A stretch of 59,597 bases of DNA. Source: Chthoniobacterales bacterium (GTDB lineage Bacteria > Verrucomicrobiota > Verrucomicrobiia > Chthoniobacterales > UBA10450). The position numbers and the translations under genes were made by a program. Position 1 is the stretch's first letter. Every line of letters starts with the position of its first letter. This document shows positions 8,642-16,505 of this stretch, piece by piece. The notes below the pieces were generated by a model. The model searched no databases, had not been told where the DNA came from, and was given only the letters and a program-made list of their open reading frames with translations. The stretch spans positions 1 to 59,597 of the forward strand of contig JACDGS010000024.1 in assembly GCA_013821455.1 (NCBI GenBank), written 5' to 3'.

Positions 8642-9023
8642 ATGAACGATCAATCCATCCTTGGCGGGGCCAAAGCAGGTTGCTTTGTGTGCGTGACCGA
8701 CCGCGCGCGTGCTAAGACCTTCTATGGCGAGACGCTGGGCCTCACTTTGGTCCACGAAGATAATTTCGCCGCGGTTTTCGACTCCAACGGGACCACGCTG
8801 CGTGTGTCGCCGGCAAAGGATTTCAAACCGCAACCGTTCACTGTCATGGGCTGGGAGGTGCCGGAGATTAGGAGTGTGGTAAAGGAACTCGCCGCAGTGG
8901 GGATCGAATTCGTGCGCGTTCCTGGCCTGCCACAGGATGAGCAAGGGATATGGTCGCCTGCGCCGGGGATCTTCCTGGTTCAAAGATCCGGATGGAAACA
9001 TGTTAAGTCTCGCGCAGCACTAG
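8642..9023 (+). pseudogene. VOC (glyoxalase-like) family protein, frameshifted
   Basis: Starting at ATG 8642 the frame reads a normal VOC domain: GCFVCVTDRARAKTFYGETL, GLTLVHEDNFAAVFDSNGT and VVKELAAVGIEFVRVPGL. After QGIWSPAPG (about 8965) the frame turns into nonsense and runs on to 9049. Another frame supplies the expected ending SSWFKDPDGNMLSLAQH with a TAG at 9021-9023. The shift lies in or near the G-run at about 8969-8975. It is either a real inactivating indel or a sequencing error at a homopolymer. The intact protein would be a small metal-dependent dioxygenase or lyase-fold enzyme of about 126 residues. Confidence 0.75.
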
Positions 9024-9072
9024 GACGGGTGGCGGCTAGTAGTCGTTAGGAGCGTCTCGTAGCTAGAGGGTT

Positions 9073-9187
9073 TGTCATCCCGAGCGGAGCGAGAGACCTC
9101 GCAAGCGTGGTTGGGCGTTGCCTCTGCGGGTAACTTCGAATGACGCTTGCGGGGTCCTTCACCGCGCTTCGCCGGCTCAGGATGACA
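9073..9187. repeat. GTCATCC palindromic element A
   Basis: Starts TGTCATCCCGAGCGGAGCGA and ends CGCCGGCTCAGGATGACA. The ends are inverted repeats and the inner parts (ACCTCGCAAGCG... / CGCTTGCGGGGTCC) pair again, so the unit can fold into a long hairpin. Follows the decayed VOC gene. Confidence 0.85.
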
Positions 9188-9275
9188 CACTCATTTGATG
9201 AGATGGCTTTCAGTTACCACTCACTAGTTTTAACTAAACTTATCGCAGCCTGCAGGAGGGACGACGAGTTATCCC

Positions 9276-9584
9276 TTACGGCAGGCGCTGTAGGATGAGC
9301 GTTCTTTGCCTGGGATATTGATAGACCGTTCCCACCGCCCAAAGGGTCTGACCTGGACTGGCGGCAATTCCGAAGAGCTCGTTATGCGACGGCCCAACGT
9401 TAGGGCTTGTTAGGCGGGCGATTTCTTCCTGGTGCGCCTCGGGGGTGAGACTTTGCGCGTTGAGAATCCTAGCGCACGCCAGGGTTAAAAGAAGAACGGC
9501 GACCCATTGCGGAAGACGAAGAAACGCAGAGATAGGAGCACGAGGAAGAGATCGGTCAGGGTGTCGCGGATCCCGAAAAGCCAC
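9276..9584 (-). CDS. short exported protein, possibly a gene fragment
   Basis: 102 residues from GTG. A hydrophobic core VAVLLLTLACARILNAQ looks like a signal peptide ending in a plausible A-Q cleavage site. The short remainder ends with ELFGIAASPGQTLWAVGTVY, a pattern seen in propeller-like repeats of large extracellular proteins (S..WAVG), so this may be the 5' end of a larger gene truncated by an early stop. It lies 20 bp downstream of the RND permease on the same strand. I cannot assign a function. Confidence 0.45.
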   Translation of the reverse strand: MAFRDPRHPDRSLPRAPISAFLRLPQWVAVLLLTLACARILNAQSLTPEAHQEEIARLTSPNVGPSHNELFGIAASPGQTLWAVGTVYQYPRQRTLILQRLP

Positions 9585-9603
9585 TTCTCGTTAGACGAAA
9601 AGG

Positions 9604-12600
9604 CTAGCGCGCTCCAGCTGGGTCCGGATTCAACTCGGGCGCTTCGTGTTTCTGCGCGTCGGCTTCATGATGCGAGTGGGCGCTGCGCAGGAACGGCACT
9701 TTGTCGAGCACGCTCTCCTGGAACCATTCCAGTGCGAGATAGATCACGGGCGTGATATAGAGCGTGATTAACTGGGAGAAGATCAGGCCGCCGACGATGA
9801 CCAGACCCAACGGCCGCCGTGAGGAGCCGTCCGCGCCAAAGCCCAGGGCCAGAGGGACAGCGCCCATCAGCGCGGCGAGCGTAGTCATAATAATCGGGCG
9901 GAAACGTTCGATGCTTGCTTCGTGAATGGCGGCGCGGCGGTCGTAGCCTTCGTCGAGTCGATGCAGCGCGAAGTCCACAATCATGATGCCATTCTTTTTT
10001 ACGATGCCCATGAGAAGAAAGAGTCCAATCACGGAGTAGAGCGAAAGAGTAGAACGAAAAACCCATAGGGTTAGCAGGCCGCCGACGACCGCCGGGAAAA
10101 GCGTCGAAAGCACGGTGATAGGATGCACATAGCTTTCGTAGAGAATTCCAAGAATGACATACATGACGAAGAGCGCCGCGATGACGAGAAACGGCAGTGC
10201 GCCGAAGAGCTGCTCAAGGACGAGACCTTCACCTTGTAACTCCCCTTTCACCGTCGGCGGCAAGACCTGCGCGGCGGTTTTGTTTATGAACGAGGTGACA
10301 TCACCAAGTGCCACGCCGGGTTTCGTATCGAAGCCGAACGTGACACTCGTAAACTGATTGGTGTGATTGACTGACTGCAGTCCTAGCTTGGCCGCCGACC
10401 GAGTGACAGCGTTAATCGGGATTAGCTTGCCGGTGCTATCCGACTTCACATAGACTTCGCGCAGATCCTCCGGCGTTGCGCGTGTCTTGTCGTCGGCCTC
10501 GACGATAACCTGATATTGGTCGTCGGCCTGTTTGATAAGATAGACGTAGTTCTGCGAATAAGCCGCGCGCAGCAGGCTCTCGATTGTTGTCGTGGAAACT
10601 CCATAAGTTCCCGCGCGATCGCGGTCGATATTAATGTCGAGATTGGGAGTATTCCGGAAAAGATCGGAGCGTGGCGGGCTGGCAAAGCCGTTGTAATCGC
10701 GCAACGCCGTCGTCAGTTTATCAGCCGCGTCGTAAACTTCATTCGGATTGATCCCGCTGAGCACATAAGTGTAGCGGCCAAACGAACTGCCCGTCGCGCC
10801 GACGTTGATTTGCAGCACGGGTTGCGGATTGAGCGTGGGGAAAATTCCGGGAATACCAGCGCACGCTTTGCGCAAATCCGCGGCAACGTCGTCAATCGTT
10901 TTGCGATCGCCCACGCCTTTCAAGAAGAGCACGGTGAAAACACCCGCGGTCAGTCCAGCGCGGCCGGCGACGGTGAAGTATTTATCGACTGCGGGATTGG
11001 CCTGTAGAATCGGATCGAGCTTGTCCTGAAAGACGCGCTGTTGTTGCGGCGACGCGCCTTCCTGCACGATGAAAAATCCGCGGATAACTCCGCTGTCGCC
11101 CGTCGGCAGCAAGGTGAAGGGCAACTGGGTGAAGAAAAACCAAACGCCCAGGATGCAAGCAACGATGATCGGCGCGGCGAGCCACCCGTGATCGAGAAAC
11201 CAATCGAGCGTGCGTCCATAAGACTGGACAATCGGGACGAAAAACCTGGCGACGAATTTTTCCGTCCAGGTCTTCGCGTGACCGCGTCCGCGCTCGGCGA
11301 GAAGACGCGCGCACATCAGCGGCGTGAGCGTGAGCGAGACCAGTCCCGAGGCGAAAATCGCGACGATGATCGTGATCGCGAACTCGCGAAAGATTCTGCC
11401 TAACAATCCCGGCATGAAGGCGAGGGGAATAAAAACCGCCGCGAGCGAGAGCGTCATCGAGAGAATGGTGAAGGAAATTTCTCCCGCGCTGTTAAGCGTC
11501 GCACGATAAATTGTTTCGCCTGCCTCCGCGCGCCTAACGACGTTTTCAAGGAAGACAATCGCGTCATCGACGAGAAAGCCGATGGCCAGCGTGAGCGCCA
11601 TCAGGGTCAGGTTATTGATCGAATAATCGAGCGCCCACATCGCGAGAAAAGTGATGAGGAGCGACATCGGCAGCGCCACGATCGGGATCAGTGTGTCGCT
11701 CGCGCGCCCGAGGAAAAGGAAGATGACAAGGATGACGAGGACGAACGCGATCGCGAGAGTCGTCTGCACGTCGTGCACGGAGGAGACGATCGTGGCCGAG
11801 CGATCGAAGGTAGGAATCAACCGGATCGAGCCAGGCAGCTCGCGTTGCAGTCCGGGCAATAAACTGATAACCGAGCGTGCAACTGCGACGGCGTTCGCGC
11901 CCGCCTGGCGCGAGACCGCGAAGACGATGACCGACGCCGGCGGGTTAAAACCGCGCGCAAAAAAATGCCGCGACAATCTCTCGTCCTGCACACCGTCGAT
12001 CACGCGCGCGATATCGCGCAGATAAATCGCGGAATTCTTCGGGCCGCGGGCGACGATCATGTTGCGGTAGCCCTCCGCCGTCTCCACCTGTCCGTTCGGT
12101 CGCAGGACGAACGACATGTTTTTCCCATCGAACTGCCCCGCGCCGGAGTAGGCCGTGTTCGCCCTGATAGCGGTCGCGAGATCGACGAAGGTCAAGTTGC
12201 GCGCCGCGAGTTTGCCCGGATCGACCTTTACCCGGATCGCGCCCTTCACGCCGTAGATCGCGACCTGCGAAACACCCGGCAAAATGTTAATCCGCTGCTG
12301 CACTTCCGTTGTGGCGTAGCGATACAACTCGCCATCGGTAAGTGTTTCACTCGTTAGGGCAATGTAAGTGACGGGCTGATCGTTTGGGTTCGCCTTGCTG
12401 AAGGTCGGCGGGCTGGGCAAGTCGCTCGGGAGTTGTCCGGTCGCGGCCTGGATGGCGGACTGCACGTCGGTCGCGGCGGCGTCGATGCTTTTCGAGAGAT
12501 CGAATTGCAGGGTAATATTGGTGCTGCCCTGCGTGTTCGAGCTGGTGGTGAGCTTGAGACCGGGGATGGTGGTAAATTGTTTTTCCAGCGGCGTCGCGAT

Positions 12601-12930
12601 GGTGTTCGCCATCGTTTGCGGATTCGCGCCCGGGTAGGAGACGTTCACGCTGATAACCGGGTAATCGACCGCCGGAAGATCGTTCACCGCAAGCTGACGG
12701 TAAGTGAGAACGCCGAAGACGATGATCGACGTCGTGAGCAGCATCGTCATGACCGGCCGCTGGATGAAAGGCCGCGAAAGTCCCGACGAGAATTGGACGA
12801 GTTTCTGCGCCGGAGTGTCCTTGCTTTTCTCCTGCGCGCGTTCGGCGGGCATGCCGCGGTGCGCGCCGTTCGCGGGCGCGCTGCCGTTGCCGGATTCGCC
12901 GTCGTGGCCGTTGCTGCGCGCAGGATTCAT
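9604..12930 (-). CDS. RND efflux transporter permease (HAE1/AcrB type)
   Basis: 1108 residues, the usual length of hydrophobe/amphiphile RND pumps plus a hydrophilic N-terminal extension of about 50 residues (rich in Gly, Asn, Ala). The pump proper starts LSRPFIQRPVMTMLLTTSII. Visible are the porter domain (YPGANPQTMANTIATPLEKQ), the transmembrane relay region (LALAIGFLVDDAIVFLENV with the DD pair) and the second half (LFLLMGIVKKNGIMIVDFAL). It uses the proton gradient to expel compounds together with the adaptor encoded just upstream (2 bp gap). No TolC-like channel gene is in the window. Substrate unknown. Confidence 0.95.
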   Translation of the reverse strand: MNPARSNGHDGESGNGSAPANGAHRGMPAERAQEKSKDTPAQKLVQFSSGLSRPFIQRPVMTMLLTTSIIVFGVLTYRQLAVNDLPAVDYPVISVNVSYPGANPQTMANTIATPLEKQFTTIPGLKLTTSSNTQGSTNITLQFDLSKSIDAAATDVQSAIQAATGQLPSDLPSPPTFSKANPNDQPVTYIALTSETLTDGELYRYATTEVQQRINILPGVSQVAIYGVKGAIRVKVDPGKLAARNLTFVDLATAIRANTAYSGAGQFDGKNMSFVLRPNGQVETAEGYRNMIVARGPKNSAIYLRDIARVIDGVQDERLSRHFFARGFNPPASVIVFAVSRQAGANAVAVARSVISLLPGLQRELPGSIRLIPTFDRSATIVSSVHDVQTTLAIAFVLVILVIFLFLGRASDTLIPIVALPMSLLITFLAMWALDYSINNLTLMALTLAIGFLVDDAIVFLENVVRRAEAGETIYRATLNSAGEISFTILSMTLSLAAVFIPLAFMPGLLGRIFREFAITIIVAIFASGLVSLTLTPLMCARLLAERGRGHAKTWTEKFVARFFVPIVQSYGRTLDWFLDHGWLAAPIIVACILGVWFFFTQLPFTLLPTGDSGVIRGFFIVQEGASPQQQRVFQDKLDPILQANPAVDKYFTVAGRAGLTAGVFTVLFLKGVGDRKTIDDVAADLRKACAGIPGIFPTLNPQPVLQINVGATGSSFGRYTYVLSGINPNEVYDAADKLTTALRDYNGFASPPRSDLFRNTPNLDINIDRDRAGTYGVSTTTIESLLRAAYSQNYVYLIKQADDQYQVIVEADDKTRATPEDLREVYVKSDSTGKLIPINAVTRSAAKLGLQSVNHTNQFTSVTFGFDTKPGVALGDVTSFINKTAAQVLPPTVKGELQGEGLVLEQLFGALPFLVIAALFVMYVILGILYESYVHPITVLSTLFPAVVGGLLTLWVFRSTLSLYSVIGLFLLMGIVKKNGIMIVDFALHRLDEGYDRRAAIHEASIERFRPIIMTTLAALMGAVPLALGFGADGSSRRPLGLVIVGGLIFSQLITLYITPVIYLALEWFQESVLDKVPFLRSAHSHHEADAQKHEAPELNPDPAGAR

Positions 12931-12932
12931 TG

Positions 12933-14045
12933 TTAGGGGCTCACGTTCGATTTTGTGCCGGCGGCCGCGGGCTCGTTAGGCTGTTTCTCTTCCTGCGCGA
13001 CGACCTTTGCGCCAGGCGCCAGTTGCAACTGCCCGCGCACGACGACCGTCTCGCCGACCTTTAGCCCTTCGCTCACGACGACGCGATCGCCTTGCCGTTG
13101 TCCGCTTTTCACCTGGCGAAGATCGAGTGTCGAATCGGGTTTGACGACGAAAACATACGGGCCTTTCTGGCCGATCTGGACGGCTTCGTTAGGCACGAGT
13201 TTCGCGTTCTTGAGGGTGTCGAGAATCAGGCGCACATGCACGAATTGCGATGGCCAGAGCGCCCGGTCGGGATTGGGGGTGCTCGCGCGTGCCTGCACCG
13301 TGCCGGCACCGGACTGGACGGTGTTGGCGATGAAATACAACTCGCCCTCGCGCGGCGTGACGTTGTCGCCTTCCGCTTCCGTCATCACTTTCAAGGCCGG
13401 CCCGCCCAGATGTTGCCTAACGAGTGGAAGGTCGGGCTCCGCGATCGTGAAATCGGTGTAGATCGGATCGAGGTTATCGATTGTGACGAGGACGGCGCCG
13501 CCACTGCCGGCACTGACCGTGTTCCCCACATCGACTTGGCGCAGGCCGATGCGACCATTGATCGGCGAACGAATGGAGCAGTAATCGAGATTCACCTGCG
13601 CGGCTGAAACCGCCGCCGACGTGCGCATGGCGTTCGCTTTCGCCGTATCGAGGTCCTGCGTCGCGGTCACGCCCTGGGTTCGCAGTTGCTCTTGTCGTTT
13701 CAGATTCGCATCGGCCAGGGCAGCGTCGGCTTTCGCTGCGTCCAAGACGGCCTGAGACGGTTTCGGATCGATGGTGAAAAGAGGGTCGCCCTTTTTCACA
13801 TCGGCGCCGTCCTGGAAAAGACGTGCTGTGATTTGGCCGCTGACCTGCGCCTGCACCTGCACACTCTCGGAGGCTGCGCAGGTCCCGATTTCGTCGAGGT
13901 AAAGCGGCACGTCGGCCGAGGTGACCTTCGTGACGGCAACGGTGCGTGGCGGAGGCTCCGCAGCTTCTTTCTTCCCGCAGCCGGCGAGCGCAACGAGCGT
14001 CGTCGCGAGGGAAAGCGCGAGAGGAAATCTTAGGCGAGTTCTCAT
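12933..14045 (-). CDS. RND periplasmic adaptor (membrane fusion) lipoprotein
   Basis: 370 residues with lipobox LVALAGC at about residues 17-23. Domains follow MFP order: barrel-sandwich hybrid strand (VQVQAQVSGQITARLFQDGA), alpha-hairpin (ALADANLKRQEQLRTQGVTA), return strand (LDYCSIRSPINGRIGLRQVD) and beta-barrel (VTPREGELYFIANTV). It bridges the RND pump to an outer-membrane channel. The ATG overlaps the stop of marR by 4 bp and its stop lies 2 bp before the pump start, so marR-adaptor-pump is one operon. Confidence 0.95.
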   Translation of the reverse strand: MRTRLRFPLALSLATTLVALAGCGKKEAAEPPPRTVAVTKVTSADVPLYLDEIGTCAASESVQVQAQVSGQITARLFQDGADVKKGDPLFTIDPKPSQAVLDAAKADAALADANLKRQEQLRTQGVTATQDLDTAKANAMRTSAAVSAAQVNLDYCSIRSPINGRIGLRQVDVGNTVSAGSGGAVLVTIDNLDPIYTDFTIAEPDLPLVRQHLGGPALKVMTEAEGDNVTPREGELYFIANTVQSGAGTVQARASTPNPDRALWPSQFVHVRLILDTLKNAKLVPNEAVQIGQKGPYVFVVKPDSTLDLRQVKSGQRQGDRVVVSEGLKVGETVVVRGQLQLAPGAKVVAQEEKQPNEPAAAGTKSNVSP

Positions 14046-14542
14046 TTCGTTCGTTTCGGATGCGAGCCGTTGCTTTTCGCGCCAGCGCGTCTGTTGCCTA
14101 ACGAGGCATTTTCGATGCCAGCTTTCGCCCCAATCTGCGCGAGAACTTTCATGCAGGTCTCCAATTCATCTGGCGGAATGTCCGCCACCAGTTCGCGGCG
14201 GAGCGTGTGGGCGGCGGCATGGATTTTGGTCAGGATCGCGTTCGAGCGGCGTTGCAGGTGGACCGTTTTGCAGCGGCGATCTTGCGCGGAGTTACGGCGC
14301 TCGATCCAACCTTCGCGTTCAAGTCCATGGAGCAACCCGACGAGCGTCGGCTCCTCCACGCCGATGCGTTGGGCGAGGTCGCGCTGAGTCAGCGTGCCGT
14401 TATTTTTCGAGAGATGATTGAGCGTGCGCCACTTCGCCTGGCTCAAACCAAGTGGGCGCAGGCGTTCGTCCAGCTTATTTCGCCAGGCGCGGGCGGCGCC
14501 GTGCAGGAGCTGGCCGATCATTTGTTTGTTGCGCGGTGGCAT
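14042..14542 (-). CDS. MarR-family transcriptional regulator
   Basis: 166 residues. The winged helix-turn-helix is clear: LSQAKWRTLNHLSKNNGTLT, QRDLAQRIGVEEPTLVGLLH, then ERRNSAQDRRCKTVHL for the wing. First gene of the efflux operon. A perfect 16-bp palindrome lies 2 bp upstream of its start codon, so it most likely represses its own operon until a phenolic or antibiotic ligand binds (known for the family; ligand here unknown). Confidence 0.93.
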   Translation of the reverse strand: MPPRNKQMIGQLLHGAARAWRNKLDERLRPLGLSQAKWRTLNHLSKNNGTLTQRDLAQRIGVEEPTLVGLLHGLEREGWIERRNSAQDRRCKTVHLQRRSNAILTKIHAAAHTLRRELVADIPPDELETCMKVLAQIGAKAGIENASLGNRRAGAKSNGSHPKRTK

Positions 14543-14544
14543 GA

Positions 14545-14560
14545 TTCGTTAGCTAACGAA
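14545..14560. promoter_or_regulatory. palindromic MarR operator
   Basis: TTCGTTAGCTAACGAA is a perfect 16-bp inverted repeat ending 2 bp before the marR ATG (14540-14542). Size, AT-rich half sites and position match MarR-family operators. Each half contains TCGTTAG, the first seven bases of the window-wide motif, but not the full eight-base word. Confidence 0.75.
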
Positions 14561-14617
14561 CGAATCCGTGGTTTCTGGATTATTGTCAATCGCAGCCGGG
14601 TGCAATGCAGGCCTTCT

Positions 14618-14878
14618 CCGGGGAGCACGGGCTGCTAGCCCGTTGGTTGCGGCGGTCTGCCGCGACGAACTTTCGTCAGGGTGCGGAGGCCTTTGGGCTA
14701 CGACGTCACGTGGCGAGTTCAATTTTTCTGTGGCTGTCTTGCGTCGGCAACGGGGAGCGCGGGCACACTAGAAGGTCGCGCTTTTCTCCCGAGCTCAGGC
14801 GCCGGGGTCTTGTCCTCGTTCCCGAAGTCCGCGAAGGCAGACTGCCTTCGCCAACGGGCTGGCAGCCCGTGCTCCCCA
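14618..14878. repeat. large hairpin element, GGGGAGCACGGGCTG family
   Basis: Left end GGGGAGCACGGGCTGCTAGC and right end (reverse complement) GGGGAGCACGGGCTGCCAGC are inverted copies; each end also contains its own small hairpin (CGGGCTG.TAGCCCG) followed by a second one around CAGTCTGCC/GGTCTGCC. The middle is less symmetric. It fills the space between marR and the glycosyltransferase. The element at 44571-44819 has the same ends. Confidence 0.8.
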
Positions 14879-14895
14879 GATTCAGCACGATGGAC

Positions 14896-16278
14896 CTATG
14901 GGGTTCGCTTCGTCCTCAGGAGGATTACGCGGCGACCGCGGTAGTCTTTAATCCGCAGGATGGATTCTGTGTTCGAGAGCGCTGCCTCATTCTCGGGTTG
15001 AATCAGAATGTAGCGCGCGGCCGCCGGTAAATCAGCCGCTGTTCGCAGATAGACGATTGGCCGTTGCAGGTAAAAGAGGTACGGCTGGTAATCGGGATCA
15101 ATCGCGTAGAGGGACTCGTTAGGCGGAATCGCGGCCTCAAGCTGCGCGGCGATCGGGCGAACTTTTTCGCGCGCGCGGAGCCGGGGGATAATCACGATCG
15201 AATAAATCAGCATCGCGATCGTGACTGCGACAACCGTCCAAGTGATGACTTTGCGCAGAGACTTCGGCCAGACGAGCGCGTGTTCTTTAATGAGGATCGC
15301 GAGCAGCCAGATGGCCGGCGCGAGCAGCGGCATGGTGTAACGCGGCAACGCACCCGGCGCCAGACTCACGACCAGGAACGAAACGGTGATGCCTAACGAC
15401 AAGCCGCGGCAAAGCTTTCGCTCGTTTTCATTCTCCAGGAGACGGAAACGGGCGAACGGCAGCAGCGCCGCCCACGGCAGCAGGTAGCAAATTCCTCGCG
15501 GAAGATTAAGCAGCCAATCGTTGAGATGGAAACCTTCGCCCACGACGCGGCCGGAAAACTGCCGCGACCAAATGCTCGCGACGTGTCCGCCATGCACCAT
15601 CGTTAGGCAAGGGATCGCCCAGGCGGCAAAAATTCCGAGCATGAGCAGAATGCCTAGCCAATGTGGCGCTGTCCGCAGTTGGCGCAGCTCGCCTAACGAA
15701 TAAAGGACTGCGACGACGACGGCGTAGAAGAAGAATAAGTTCAGCGGTCCTTTGGCGAGCAGGCCGAGCCCGAGAAAAACCGACGGGACTAGCCAGGCCT
15801 GCCAGGGCCGCCGAGGCTCGCGCCACCAGCTCAGCCAGCAGATAAAAGCGAGCGCCGTAAGTGAAACGTAGAGCGCTTCGATCTCGATCAGACGGCCTTT
15901 TTCAAGGAGACCAAAGTTCGTCAGCCACATGAGGGCCGCGGCAATTGCGCCGTTCCCGCCGAGGCTCCCGCGCGCGAGCGTGACGAAGGCGAGCGCGACC
16001 GCAAGAACGCAAAGCGCCGATGGTAAACGCGCCGTCCACTCATTACGCGCGCCGAAGATTTTGAAGAAGGCCGCGACGAGCCAATTCACCAACGGCGGTT
16101 TAGAGAAGTATGGTTCGCTGCCGATCTGCGGCACGATGTAGTTGCCCGTTTCGAGCATCGTGACCGCGGGCAGAATGCGGCGGCCCTCTTCGCTTTTGAT
16201 TTCGAGCGAGCCTAACCGCGGCAGGTAAATCGCCGCCCAGACTACCAGCACCAACAATAAAGACCGACCGCGCGCCAT
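14896..16278 (-). CDS. PMT/ArnT-like family 39 glycosyltransferase
   Basis: 460 residues from ATG 16276-16278 (MARGRSLLLVLVVWAAIYLP). The first periplasmic loop has the family signature SEEGRRILPAVTMLETGNYI, then PYFSKPPLVNWLVAAFFKIF, as in ArnT and related PMT_2 enzymes. About ten further hydrophobic helices and a soluble C-terminal tail follow. It would transfer a sugar from a polyprenyl-phosphate carrier to lipid A or a protein outside the inner membrane. The frame extends to 16371 into repeat DNA, so the shorter start is preferred. The long motif form lies in frame at 15691-15708 (reads VLYSLG). Confidence 0.85.
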   Translation of the reverse strand: MARGRSLLLVLVVWAAIYLPRLGSLEIKSEEGRRILPAVTMLETGNYIVPQIGSEPYFSKPPLVNWLVAAFFKIFGARNEWTARLPSALCVLAVALAFVTLARGSLGGNGAIAAALMWLTNFGLLEKGRLIEIEALYVSLTALAFICWLSWWREPRRPWQAWLVPSVFLGLGLLAKGPLNLFFFYAVVVAVLYSLGELRQLRTAPHWLGILLMLGIFAAWAIPCLTMVHGGHVASIWSRQFSGRVVGEGFHLNDWLLNLPRGICYLLPWAALLPFARFRLLENENERKLCRGLSLGITVSFLVVSLAPGALPRYTMPLLAPAIWLLAILIKEHALVWPKSLRKVITWTVVAVTIAMLIYSIVIIPRLRAREKVRPIAAQLEAAIPPNESLYAIDPDYQPYLFYLQRPIVYLRTAADLPAAARYILIQPENEAALSNTESILRIKDYRGRRVILLRTKRTP

Positions 16279-16289
16279 CTGCCGGACGT

Positions 16290-16400
16290 AACACAGCCAT
16301 CCCTGGCTGTCGCGTCGAGGGGGCATCTTGCCCGCAGTTTGATGACGCGCCAAGGCCGGAAGCCTACTCAATCTCGCAGGCTGGAAGCCCGCGTTACGTA
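16290..16400. repeat. small hairpin cluster upstream of the glycosyltransferase
   Basis: Short inverted repeats in a row: ACAGCCATCCCTGGCTGT, a GGGCATCTTGCCC hairpin, then GGCCGGAAGCC and GGCTGGAAGCC blocks. They look like remnants of dispersed hairpin repeats. The divergent promoters of the glycosyltransferase and nusA must lie in or beside this region. Confidence 0.5.
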
Positions 16401-16456
16401 GCTTGACGGCGCGACTCGGTAAAAGTATCGTGCGCGCCTAGTCCGTTGCTGGATTG

Positions 16457-16485
16457 GAGTGGGAGCTGGTGTCCCACTCTTTTTT
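16457..16485 (+). terminator. intrinsic-terminator-like hairpin in the nusA leader (possible attenuator)
   Basis: GAGTGGGA (16457-16464) pairs with TCCCACTC (16472-16479) across a 7-base loop and is followed by six T (16480-16485). It ends only 20 bp before the nusA ATG. The upstream gene is on the other strand, so this cannot terminate a neighbour on the plus strand; it most likely acts on the nusA operon transcript itself. NusA autoregulation by termination is known in Escherichia coli; extending it here is inference. Confidence 0.7.
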
Positions 16486-16505
16486 GTCGCTGGACCTCAC
16501 TTTTC

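Noticed and set aside
8573-9001. Minus-strand frame of 142 codons
   Set aside because: Antisense to the VOC gene, whose motifs are on the plus strand.
16446-16505. Longer NusA start (TTG at 16446), or a Trp-containing leader peptide
   Set aside because: That frame runs through the terminator hairpin and lacks a ribosome-binding site; MNAEFIAML at 16506 is the family start.
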